DNA of 64,000 nucleotides, taken from Sphingomonas sp. PP-CC-1A-547 (GTDB lineage: Bacteria > Pseudomonadota > Alphaproteobacteria > Sphingomonadales > Sphingomonadaceae). Made by a program: the position numbers and the translations under genes. The notes beneath the pieces are model-generated. The model was not told the origin of the DNA, did no database searches, and saw only the letters and a program-made list of their open reading frames with translations. The stretch covers positions 62,001-126,000 of the forward strand of contig NZ_RAPZ01000015.1 of NCBI RefSeq assembly GCF_003610375.1, written 5' to 3'. Shown piece after piece: positions 35,226 through 42,673 of this stretch (position 1 is the stretch's first letter; each line of letters opens with the position of its first letter).

Positions 35226-35375
35226 CCGTTCGTCCCGAGTAGCCGTCGAGTAGTGGCGAAGCCACGTATCGAGATGGCGTATCGAGGGATAAGTTGGCGC
35301 GCGGGCCCCATACCTCGATACGAGCCCTCGATACGCTCCTTACGGAGCTACTCGGTCTCTACTCGGCACGAACGG
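35226..35375. repeat. Intergenic palindrome, family A copy 2
   Basis: Outer arms CCGTTCGTCCCGAGTAG and CTACTCGGCACGAACGG. Several nested smaller inverted pieces lie between them, such as GTGGCGAAGCCAC, GTATCGAGATGGCGTATCGAGG and CCTCGATACGAGCCCTCGAT. It lies just downstream of the methyltransferase gene in the convergent gap to the GT2 gene. Confidence 0.85.
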
Positions 35376-35426
35376 ATAGGGGCGTGGTGCACCTCCCCGA
35401 ATTGGCAAGCAAGCACCACGCAACCA

Positions 35427-35530
35427 CCACCCCGGCGAAGGCCGGGGCCCAATTGGGGGACGTGGCCAACTGAGGTCCGCGCTCCGTTACTGCGACCTTT
35501 CCAATTGGGCCCCGGCCTCCGCCGGGGTGG
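35427..35530. repeat. Intergenic palindrome, family E copy 1
   Basis: Arms CCACCCCGGCGAAGGCCGGG and CCCGGCCTCCGCCGGGGTGG flank a centre with CCCAATTGG and CCAATTGGG. It is the second palindrome of the gap between the methyltransferase and the GT2 gene; the related copy is at 56948-57052. Confidence 0.88.
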
Positions 35531-35574
35531 TTCGAGGATTGGGGTGGTGCCAGAGTCGGGGTAGGCGGTGTTCG

Positions 35575-36597
35575 TCAGTCGGTGCGGATGGGAAGGGGCG
35601 CGTCAGGCAACCGCACCACGTCCACCGGCTCCGCACGAAACCCCAAGGTCGCCTTCCCCTGGATCGGCCCCGCCACATCTGCGACGATATACAGCGGCCG
35701 ACGCTTCGACTCGACATACAGCCGCCCGAGATACTCGCCGATCATCCCCAACACGAACATCTGCACCGCGCCGAGGAACACGGTGACCAGCATCGTCGAG
35801 GTCCAGCCCTGCACCGCGCTGCCCGAGAGCCAGCCGATCGCGATGTAGACGAACAGGAGAAGCGACACGCCGGTCAGCGCGAGCCCGGCGTGGCTGGCGA
35901 AGCGCAGCGGCGCGGTCGAGAAGCCGGTGACGGCGTCGAACGCGAGGCGGATCATTTTCGCCAGCGGGTAGTTCGTCTCGCCCGCGAGCCGCTCGGCGCG
36001 GTCGTACGGAAAGGGCACCTGCTTGAAGCCGATCCAGGCGACCATGCCGCGGATGAAGCGGGCCTGTTCGGGGAGCGACAGGAACGCATCCAGAGCGCGG
36101 CGGCTCATCAGGCGGAAGTCGCCGGTGTCGAGCGGGATTGGCGTCTCGGTCATCCGCGTCAGCAGGCGATAGAAGGCGGCGGCGGTGGCTTTCTTGAACA
36201 CCGTTTCGCCCGCGCGCTGGCGGCGCACCGCGTAGACGACGTCAGCCTGGCTTGCTGCCATCGCCGCGCGCATGTCGGACAGGAGTTCGGGGGGATCCTG
36301 GAGATCGGCGTCGATGATCAGGATCTGCTCACCTGCGCAGAGATCGAGCCCCGCGGTCAGCGCCAGCTGGTGGCCGTGGTTGCGCGAGAGGTTGATCGCG
36401 ACCAGCCGCGGATCGGCGGCGGCGAGGCGCTGCATCACCGGCCAGCTGTCGTCGCGCGAGCCGTCGTTGATGAGGACGATCTCGTAATCGTCGCCGACCG
36501 CGACCTTCGCCGCGCCGGAGATACGCGCGTGCAGGATGTCGAGGCACGCCGCCTCGTTATAGCAGGGGACGACAATCGAAAGGGACGGACGGTTCAT
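35575..36597 (-). CDS. GT2 polyprenyl-phosphate glycosyltransferase (GtrB/DPM1-like)
   Basis: A 340-residue protein. The soluble GT-A domain carries SIVVPCYNEAACLDILHARI at about 6-25, IVLINDGSRDDSW and the metal-site ILIIDADLQDPPELL at about 92-106. Further on come DTGDFRLMSRRALDAF and two C-terminal membrane helices. This is the layout of GtrB/ArnC-type enzymes that load a sugar on undecaprenyl phosphate at the inner membrane. With the GtrA-like and GT-C proteins at 32136-34439 it may form a glycan decoration set. It is convergent with the methyltransferase gene. Confidence 0.87.
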   Translation of the reverse strand: MNRPSLSIVVPCYNEAACLDILHARISGAAKVAVGDDYEIVLINDGSRDDSWPVMQRLAAADPRLVAINLSRNHGHQLALTAGLDLCAGEQILIIDADLQDPPELLSDMRAAMAASQADVVYAVRRQRAGETVFKKATAAAFYRLLTRMTETPIPLDTGDFRLMSRRALDAFLSLPEQARFIRGMVAWIGFKQVPFPYDRAERLAGETNYPLAKMIRLAFDAVTGFSTAPLRFASHAGLALTGVSLLLFVYIAIGWLSGSAVQGWTSTMLVTVFLGAVQMFVLGMIGEYLGRLYVESKRRPLYIVADVAGPIQGKATLGFRAEPVDVVRLPDAPLPIRTD

Positions 36598-36644
36598 CCG
36601 CCCCGTCTAGCGTCCGCCGCGCCCGCCGTCATCGTCGGATGTTT

Positions 36645-38750
36645 CTACACCCGCTCCACGGTGTGCACCGCATCCGCCGCACGCAGCCCCGCCATCAACC
36701 GCATCAGCTGCTGCACGTCGTGCACCTCGACGTCGATCTCGTTGGTGTGGAAGCTCTTGTCGCGCGTATCGAGCCGCAGGTTGATGATGTTCGCCTTGTG
36801 CCCGCCGATGATCGACGAGACGATCCCGAGCGAGCCTGGCTCGTTCTTCACCATCACCGATATGCGTGCGACGGCGCCCTCGGTCTCGTCGCCCCAGGCG
36901 ACGTCGACCCAGTCGGTCTCGTTCTCTGAGCGCTCGGCGAGTTCGCCCAGCACGCGGCAGTCGATCGCGTGGACCTCGATCCCCGCATCGGGCCGACGCA
37001 AGCCGACGATCCGGTCGCCCGGTACGGGATGGCAGCACGTCGCGAGGTCGTAGGCGACACCGGGGGTCAGCCCCTTGATCGAGATCGCGCTCGATTGTGG
37101 GGCGAGTGCATGAGTCACGTCCGCGCCTGCCGAGCCCGGCATTAGTGCTTCCATTACCGCGGCATCGGACAGGGTTCGGCGCGCGATCGCGACCATCAGC
37201 GACGAATCGTCGGGCAGCTTCAGCCGCTTCAGCGCGTGGCTGAGTGCATCGGTGCCGATCTGCGCGGGCAGGCGCGTGACGATGTCGTCGTACAGCGTGC
37301 GGCCGAGTGCGATCTGCTCGACGCGCTCCTTCTGACGCAGGTGCCGGCGGATCGCGGCGAGCGCCTTGCCGGTGGTCGCGACGTTGAGCCATTGCGGCTG
37401 CGGCGACTGGCCCTTCGAGCGCAGGATCTGCACCTGATCGCCATTCTCGATCACCGTCGACAACGGCACGACGCGGCCGTTGACCTTCGCGCCGACCGCC
37501 TGGTCGCCAAGATCGGTGTGCACCGCATAGGCGAAATCGATCGAGGTCGCACCCTTCGGCAGCTGGATCAGCTCGCCCTTCGGCGTGAACGCGAAGATGC
37601 GATCGGTGTACATCGCCATCCGCGTGTGTTCGAGCAGCTCTTCCGGGCTCTCGGCGGTATCGAGGATCTCGACGAGATCGCGGATCCAGCTGACCTGGCG
37701 GTCGCTGCCGTTGATCTGCTGCTTGTAGGCCCAGTGCGCCGCCAGCCCGAACTCGGCCTGTGCGTGCATGTCGGCGGTACGGATCTGGATCTCGATCCGC
37801 GCGCTGTCGGCGTGGATCACCGAGGTGTGCAACGAGCGATAGCCGTTGCGCTTGGGCGTCGAGATGTAATCCTTGAACCGGCCCGGCACCATCGGCCAGC
37901 GCTGGTGGATGATCCCGAGTACGCGGTAGCAATCCTCCTCGGTCGGCACGATCGCGCGGAACGCCATCACGTCGGACAGTTGTTCGAAGCTGATGTGCCG
38001 CTCCGACATTTTCCGGAAGATCGAATAGGGGTGTTTCTCGCGTCCCGAAATCTCAGCCTCGACCCCGGCGCGCGACAGCACCAGCTTGAGGCCGGAGGCG
38101 ATCTTGGCGATGCGGTCGCCGTCGCCTTTTTTCAGCTGTTCGAGGCGGCGGTTGATCGATTCGGAGGCTTCAGGTTCGAGCTGTTCGAATGCGAGCGACT
38201 GCATCTCGCGCATGAACTCGTACATGCCGATCCGCTCGGCGAGCGGCGCGTAGATGTCCATCGTCTCCTTGGCGATGCGACGGCGCTTCTCGGGCTTGGC
38301 GATGTGGTGGAGCGTCCGCATGTTGTGCAGCCGGTCGGCGAGCTTGACCAGCAGCACGCGGATGTCGTCGGACATCGCGAGGAGGAATTTGCGCAGATTC
38401 TCGGCGGCGCGTTCGTTCTCGGTCTGCGCTTCGATCTTGCTGAGTTTGGTGACGCCGTCGACGAGGCGCGCGACCGAGGGGCCGAACAGCCGCTCGATCT
38501 CCTCGGGGGTGGCGACGGTGTCCTCGATCGTGTCGTGGAGGATCGCGGTGGCGATCGTCTCCGCGTCGAGGTGGAGGTCGGTGAGGATGCCCGCCACCTC
38601 GATCGGGTGGCTGAAATACGGGTCGCCGGACGCGCGCTTCTGGCTCCCATGCGCCTGCATGGAGAAGACATAGGCGCGGTTCAGCATCGCCTCGTCGGCG
38701 TCGGGATCGTAGTCGAGGACGCGATCGACCAGTTCATATTGGCGCAGCAC
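36645..38750 (-). CDS. rsh: Bifunctional (p)ppGpp synthetase/hydrolase
   Basis: About 701 residues with all RelA/SpoT domains in order. The HD hydrolase region (FSHPIEVAGILTDL, ATAILHDTIEDT) is followed by the synthetase with RFKDYISTPKRNGYRSLHTS. Then come TGS (IFAFTPKGELIQLPKGATSI) and a C-terminal ACT domain (VARISVMVKNEPGSLGIVSS). Both active sites look intact, so it can make and degrade the stringent-response alarmone. A GTG at 38819 would overlap the upstream gene; GTG at 38750 (start of VLRQYELVDRVLDYD) matches the family N-terminus and was chosen. Often named spoT or rel. Confidence 0.95.
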   Translation of the reverse strand: MLRQYELVDRVLDYDPDADEAMLNRAYVFSMQAHGSQKRASGDPYFSHPIEVAGILTDLHLDAETIATAILHDTIEDTVATPEEIERLFGPSVARLVDGVTKLSKIEAQTENERAAENLRKFLLAMSDDIRVLLVKLADRLHNMRTLHHIAKPEKRRRIAKETMDIYAPLAERIGMYEFMREMQSLAFEQLEPEASESINRRLEQLKKGDGDRIAKIASGLKLVLSRAGVEAEISGREKHPYSIFRKMSERHISFEQLSDVMAFRAIVPTEEDCYRVLGIIHQRWPMVPGRFKDYISTPKRNGYRSLHTSVIHADSARIEIQIRTADMHAQAEFGLAAHWAYKQQINGSDRQVSWIRDLVEILDTAESPEELLEHTRMAMYTDRIFAFTPKGELIQLPKGATSIDFAYAVHTDLGDQAVGAKVNGRVVPLSTVIENGDQVQILRSKGQSPQPQWLNVATTGKALAAIRRHLRQKERVEQIALGRTLYDDIVTRLPAQIGTDALSHALKRLKLPDDSSLMVAIARRTLSDAAVMEALMPGSAGADVTHALAPQSSAISIKGLTPGVAYDLATCCHPVPGDRIVGLRRPDAGIEVHAIDCRVLGELAERSENETDWVDVAWGDETEGAVARISVMVKNEPGSLGIVSSIIGGHKANIINLRLDTRDKSFHTNEIDVEVHDVQQLMRLMAGLRAADAVHTVERV

Positions 38751-38797
38751 GGACCGTAGATGGGGCCGGGCCGCGCCCTTTTGCAACAAAATCCTCG

Positions 38798-39127
38798 TTA
38801 TTTCGCGTGGTTGTTGCACGCGGCCAGCGCTTCGGCGTCATAGGCCTTGCCCGCGACCGTGAAACTGGCGAGCGGCCCGACGCGCTTGGCGACCGCGGCG
38901 CAGAGGATCACGTCGCGCTGGGGCGCCTTGCTGGAGACGAATGCCGCATTCTCCCAGCGCCACGGCGTGCCGTTGGTGATCAGCCGGGTGGAAGTGGGCG
39001 CGGCGGTAGGGACGGCTACATAATAATTGATGGGGGTCTGGGCCGATGCCGGTGTCGCGACCAGTGCGGCGAACCCCGTCGTCAGGGCGGGAACGGCGGT
39101 CAGAAGGGCGCGGGTGATGACGGACAT
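38798..39127 (-). CDS. Small exported protein, CC_3452-like
   Basis: 109 residues with a signal peptide of about 29 residues (LLTAVPALTTGFAALVATPASA). The mature part, YYVAVPTAAPTSTRLITNGTPWRWE, then RDVILCAAVAKRVG and ALAACN, resembles short exported proteins seen across Sphingomonadales and Caulobacterales (CC_3452 type). Two cysteines may pair outside the membrane. Function is unknown. It lies just before rsh, whose upstream alternative start would overlap it, and is divergent from the HxlR regulator. Confidence 0.65.
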   Translation of the reverse strand: MSVITRALLTAVPALTTGFAALVATPASAQTPINYYVAVPTAAPTSTRLITNGTPWRWENAAFVSSKAPQRDVILCAAVAKRVGPLASFTVAGKAYDAEALAACNNHAK

Positions 39128-39254
39128 CGGTAGACTCCTAAAAGGTTTCTAATCGAGACCTATTCCGATTAGTTTCGAGTTGCAACTTAAATCGGAGGAG
39201 CATTTCGCTTCGGCTCTTTATGCGGTACCGTTGCTGTCCAATAAGGAAGACGCC

Positions 39255-39734
39255 GTGGGAAAATTGCGCGAACCCTTGCTCGAATGCAGCCTGCCCGCCG
39301 CGCTGGAGGCGATGGGCGAGCGCTGGTCGTTCCTCATTCTGCGCGCGTCGTTCAACGGCCTGCATCATTTCGAGGAGTTCCAGTCGGAACTGGGGATTGC
39401 GCGCAATATCCTGGCGAACCGGCTGGCGCGGCTGGTCGAGCATGGGATCCTGGAGCGGCAGCCTATCCCGGAGGATCGACGGAAGATCGCCTACGGGCTG
39501 ACCGACAAGGGCTTCGCGCTGCTGCCGACGATGATCGCGCTCCGGCAATGGGGCGAGCGATGGGAGACGTGCGTGCCGGCGTTTCCGATCCTGGTGGACG
39601 AACGCGATCGGCGGCCGTTGCAGCCGGTGTCGGTGCGGTCGCATGACGGGCGCGTGCTGGGGAAGGGGGACTTGATCTGGGCGCTGCCTGGGGAAGTTGC
39701 CGGGGATGGGGTGGAGGCTGAGGCGGCGGAGTAA
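39255..39734 (+). CDS. HxlR-family transcriptional regulator
   Basis: A 159-residue winged-helix regulator. The family pattern is seen as CSLPAALEAMGERWSFLILR at about residues 11-30, FEEFQSELGIARNILANRLARLVEHGILER at about 37-66 and YGLTDKGFALLPTMIALRQWGERW. The single Cys at the start is common in HxlR sensors of electrophiles. GTG at 39255 has AAGGAAG six bases before it, so it was chosen over TTG at 39180, which would add 25 residues. It is divergent from the CC_3452-like gene. Confidence 0.85.
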   Translation: MGKLREPLLECSLPAALEAMGERWSFLILRASFNGLHHFEEFQSELGIARNILANRLARLVEHGILERQPIPEDRRKIAYGLTDKGFALLPTMIALRQWGERWETCVPAFPILVDERDRRPLQPVSVRSHDGRVLGKGDLIWALPGEVAGDGVEAEAAE

Positions 39735-39738
39735 AGTC

Positions 39739-39835
39739 CCGTCATGCCGGGCTCGTTCCGGCATCCACCTGTCCGCAGACCAGCGACTTGAGAGGATGCA
39801 GCAACGTGGACCCCGGAACAAGTCCGGGGTGACGG
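39739..39835. repeat. Intergenic palindrome, family D copy 1
   Basis: Arms CCGTCATGCCGGGCTCGTTC and GGAACAAGTCCGGGGTGACG with a weakly paired middle. It lies directly after the HxlR gene stop and, with the following family C copy, fills the gap to the convergent thioesterase gene. The related copy is at 63128-63223. Confidence 0.87.
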
Positions 39836-39866
39836 ATCAGGTCGTTAGCCCCGCCCGTACTTCCTT

Positions 39867-39919
39867 GTTCTCCCGCGAAGGCGGGAGCCCAGTCTGGACC
39901 CCCGCCTTCGCGGGGGAAC
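39867..39919. repeat. Intergenic palindrome, family C copy 2 (short)
   Basis: GTTCTCCCGCGAAGGCGGGA continuing GCCCAG, a six-base centre, then CCCCCGCCTTCGCGGGGGAA. It is a compact version of the family at 32045-32122 and 59291-59367, and sits 15 bases from the thioesterase gene's 3' end, where it could act as a terminator. Confidence 0.85.
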
Positions 39920-39933
39920 ATGCTTTCTTCGTG

Positions 39934-40359
39934 CTATTGGGTCGGTAGCGCTTCCAGCACCGTACGGATCACGTCCGGCAGCGGGACTGGGCGACCGGTC
40001 TCTAGGTCGACGTGCACGCTGACCATGGTGATGACGGTGTGCAGATCCCCCGTCTCCGCATGCGCGAGCTCGAACCGCTTCGTCAGGCTGGTCGTGCCAA
40101 GCTTGTCGATCCGGACGAATGCCTCGATCGTATCGCCGAGACGGAACGGCTTTAGGTAGTCGATCTCGGTCCGACGCACGTTGAACTCGGTGGTCGGCCA
40201 GACATCCGGCAGCGCCTCCGCGATCCCGGTCCATTCCCAGAATTCGGTAACCGCGACGTCGGCATATTCGAGATAGCGCGAGTTGAAGACGATGCGCTGG
40301 CCGTCGATCTCGGCATAGCGCACGCGGAACCTGGTCGAGAAGGCGAAGCCCGGCCTCAC
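39934..40359 (-). CDS. 4HBT hot-dog acyl-CoA thioesterase
   Basis: A 141-residue single hot-dog-fold protein. The family pattern RVRYAEIDGQRIVFNSRYLEYAD at about residues 12-34 has the 4HBT-type acidic residue (Asp19). Further on it has FNVRRTEIDYLKPFRLGDTIEAFVRIDKLGTTSLT. It hydrolyses acyl-CoA thioesters of unknown chain. The start is GTG at 40359, two bases after the preceding TauE/SafE gene stop, so the pair is probably cotranscribed. Confidence 0.85.
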   Translation of the reverse strand: MRPGFAFSTRFRVRYAEIDGQRIVFNSRYLEYADVAVTEFWEWTGIAEALPDVWPTTEFNVRRTEIDYLKPFRLGDTIEAFVRIDKLGTTSLTKRFELAHAETGDLHTVITMVSVHVDLETGRPVPLPDVIRTVLEALPTQ

Positions 40360-40360
40360 G

Positions 40361-41137
40361 TCAGAAAATCAGCTTCACGCCGACTAGCGCCAGCACGGTC
40401 GCGAGCACCGGGACCAGCACGCGGTCCGAGACGCGCGTCGCGATCAGACTGCCGATGATGATGCCGGGGATCGAGCCGATCAGCAGCGACACGAGCAGGT
40501 CGACGTCGACCGAGCCGAGAATCCAGTGGCCGATCCCGCCGAGCAGAGTCAGCGGCACCGCGTGAGCGATGTCGGAGCCGACCAGCCGGTTGATCGGCAG
40601 CGTCGGGTACAGGATCAGCAGCGCAGTCATGCCCAGCGCGCCGGCGCCGACCGAGGTCAGCGAGACGAGCACGCCGAGGACCGCGCCGAGCAGGATCGTG
40701 AGCATCGCCTGGCGCTCGCCGCCGACCGTGCCGATGCGCGGGGTCAGCCACGCGACGATCTTACCGCGGAAGAAGGTCGCGACTGCCGAGAGGATGAGCG
40801 TCACGCCGAGCACGACGGTGATCGCGTGGCCGGTGTCGGACGATTTCTCGCCAAGATGGTTGAGCACGAGCAACGTCGCGATCGCCGCGGGGACGCTGCC
40901 GGTCGCGAGCCGGCGCACGACCTGCCAATCGACCGTGCCGCGCCAGCCGTGGACCGTCGTGCCGACCGTCTTAGTCGCCGAGGCATAGAGCAGGTCGGTG
41001 CCGACCGCGGTGGCGGGGTGAAAGCCGAAGACGAGCACCAGAAGCGGCGTCATCAGCGACCCGCCACCGACACCCGTCAGCCCGACGATGAGGCCGACGA
41101 GCACGCCGGCCACCGAATATAACGGATTGATATCCAC
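40361..41137 (-). CDS. TauE/SafE-family sulfite/organosulfur exporter
   Basis: A 258-residue membrane protein with seven to eight hydrophobic segments. It has two pseudo-repeats, each with a G-rich motif: GLIVGLTGVGGGSLMTPLLVL at about residues 15-35 and GVLVSLTSVGAGALGMTALLI at about 154-174. The family exports sulfite, sulfoacetate or related anions. It stands between an AlaC-like aminotransferase gene (12 bases upstream) and the thioesterase gene, all minus strand, and may share a transcript with them. Confidence 0.86.
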   Translation of the reverse strand: MDINPLYSVAGVLVGLIVGLTGVGGGSLMTPLLVLVFGFHPATAVGTDLLYASATKTVGTTVHGWRGTVDWQVVRRLATGSVPAAIATLLVLNHLGEKSSDTGHAITVVLGVTLILSAVATFFRGKIVAWLTPRIGTVGGERQAMLTILLGAVLGVLVSLTSVGAGALGMTALLILYPTLPINRLVGSDIAHAVPLTLLGGIGHWILGSVDVDLLVSLLIGSIPGIIIGSLIATRVSDRVLVPVLATVLALVGVKLIF

Positions 41138-41148
41138 GCTGGCGAAGG

Positions 41149-42357
41149 TCAGCCAGCGCCACGCGCGGGCGTGTTGACGCCCATCGACTGAAGATATTTC
41201 TTCACGTTGCGCGCCGCCTGGCGGAGCCGCTGTTCGTTCTCGACCATCGCGATCCTCACATAGCCCTCGCCGTTTTCGCCGTAGCCAACCCCTGGGGCCA
41301 CCGCGACGTGCGCGTGAGTCAGCAATTGTTTGGTGAACTCAAGGCTACCTAAGTGCGCGAGCGCGGGTGGCAGTGGTGCCCATGCGAACATGCTCGCGCG
41401 GGGGCTCGGGATATCCCAGCCGGCCCGGCCGAAGCTCTCGACCAGCACGTCGCGACGCTTGTGATAGAGCTGGCGGTTGCGCTCGACGATGTCCTGCGGG
41501 CCGTTGAGCGCGGCGCAGGCGGCGGCCTGGATCGGCGTGAACGCGCCGTAATCGAGGTACGACTTCACGCGCGTCATCGCCGCGATCAGCGTCTTGTTGC
41601 CGACCCCGAAGCCCATCCGCCAACCGGCCATCGAATAGGTCTTGCTGAGCGAGGTGAACTCGATCGCGACGTCCTTCGCGCCCGGCACTTGGAGGATCGA
41701 GGGGGTCGGCTTGCCGTCGAAATACAGCTCCGAATAAGCGAGGTCGGAGATCACCCACAGCTTGTGCTTCTTCGCGAACGCAACGACGCGCTCGTAGAAG
41801 GCGAGGTCGACGACCTCGGCGGTCGGGTTCGATGGATAGCCCATGACCAGCACCGACGGCGCGGGGACAGTGAACGCCATCGCGCGCTCGAGGCTTTCGA
41901 AATACGCTTCGTCGGGCGTGGTCGGCACCGCGCGGATCGTCGCGCCGGCGATGATGAAGCCGAAGGTGTGGATCGGATAGGACGGGTTGGGCGCGAGCAC
42001 GACGTCGCCGGGCGCGGTGATCGCGGTGGCCAGGCTGGCGAGGCCTTCCTTCGAGCCCATCGTAACGACGACCTCGGTCTCAGGATCGACGTCGACGCCG
42101 AAGCGGCGGCGGTAATAGTTCGCCTGCGCTTTCCTCAGGCCGGGGATGCCCTTCGACTGCGAATAGCCGTGCGCGCTAGGCTTGCGCGCGACTTCGACGA
42201 GCTTCTCGATGACGTGCTCGGGGGGCGGCAGGTCGGGGTTGCCCATGCCGAGATCGATGATGTCCTCCCCGCCCGCGCGCGCCGCCGCCCGCATCGCGTT
42301 CACTTCGGCGATGACATAGGGTGGCAAGCGTTTGATGCGGTAGAAGTCTTCGGACAT
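41149..42357 (-). CDS. Class I/II aminotransferase (AlaC/LL-DAP aminotransferase-like)
   Basis: A 402-residue fold-type I PLP enzyme. The Schiff-base lysine is in SLSKTYSMAGWRMGF at about residues 234-248. NPDLPPPEHVIEKL is at about 41-54, NPSYPIHTFG at about 123-132 and the cofactor ring partner YPSNPTAEV at about 173-181. The family includes AlaC (glutamate-pyruvate) and LL-DAP aminotransferases; the start SEDFYRIKRLPPYVIAEVN resembles AlaC. The exact substrate is not certain. It is divergent from phaC. Confidence 0.85.
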   Translation of the reverse strand: MSEDFYRIKRLPPYVIAEVNAMRAAARAGGEDIIDLGMGNPDLPPPEHVIEKLVEVARKPSAHGYSQSKGIPGLRKAQANYYRRRFGVDVDPETEVVVTMGSKEGLASLATAITAPGDVVLAPNPSYPIHTFGFIIAGATIRAVPTTPDEAYFESLERAMAFTVPAPSVLVMGYPSNPTAEVVDLAFYERVVAFAKKHKLWVISDLAYSELYFDGKPTPSILQVPGAKDVAIEFTSLSKTYSMAGWRMGFGVGNKTLIAAMTRVKSYLDYGAFTPIQAAACAALNGPQDIVERNRQLYHKRRDVLVESFGRAGWDIPSPRASMFAWAPLPPALAHLGSLEFTKQLLTHAHVAVAPGVGYGENGEGYVRIAMVENEQRLRQAARNVKKYLQSMGVNTPARGAG

Positions 42358-42673
42358 GATCAGCCTCTAGCTGGAGGAGCGGGTGCTGTACCGCAGGTGA
42401 GCGGGGGCGTCATCCGCCTCATTCGTCAAGGGGGGCGAAAGCTGGGGTATTCAGTCTATCCTCGCCCGCCAGGGGGAGGTGGCACCGAAGGTGACGGAGG
42501 GGGCGGTAAGGGCAACCGCTGTTCCGTGTCCTCCCCCTCCGTCTGGCAGGGGCCAGCCACCTCCCCCTGGCGGGGGAGGATTGTCGAGTTTCCTGCGACC
42601 ACCAATCGTCGACGTGACCATGCTTCCGCCGAGCCGGCGTCTGCGTTAAGCTCCCGAAAAAGCAGAGGATGCC
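42358..42673. other. Divergent gap between aminotransferase and phaC genes
   Basis: A 316-bp intergenic region with a family F palindrome at 42459-42580 occupying its middle. No gene is seen. Both flanking genes start here, so their promoters lie beside the palindrome, an unusual place for a terminator-like element. Confidence 0.6.
42459..42580. repeat. Intergenic palindrome, family F copy 1
   Basis: Arms TCCTCGCCCGCCAGGGGGAG and CTCCCCCTGGCGGGGGAGGA surround GGCACCGAAGGTGACGGAGG and its imperfect partner CCTCCGTCTGGCAGGGGCC. It lies between divergent genes. Copy 2 is at 45738-45856. Confidence 0.88.

Noticed and set aside
35527..37053. Plus-strand open frame of about 508 codons
   Set aside because: It lies opposite the GT2 gene and part of rsh, and spans their intergenic gap. 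It has no motif and unnatural composition.
37236..38759. Plus-strand open frame of about 507 codons opposite rsh
   Set aside because: The rsh product on the other strand has every expected domain; the antisense product (Asp/Leu/Arg-rich) resembles nothing known.
42459..42580. Family F palindrome as an ordinary terminator
   Set aside because: It sits between two divergent gene starts, where no transcript from these genes would end, so it is reported as a repeat only.
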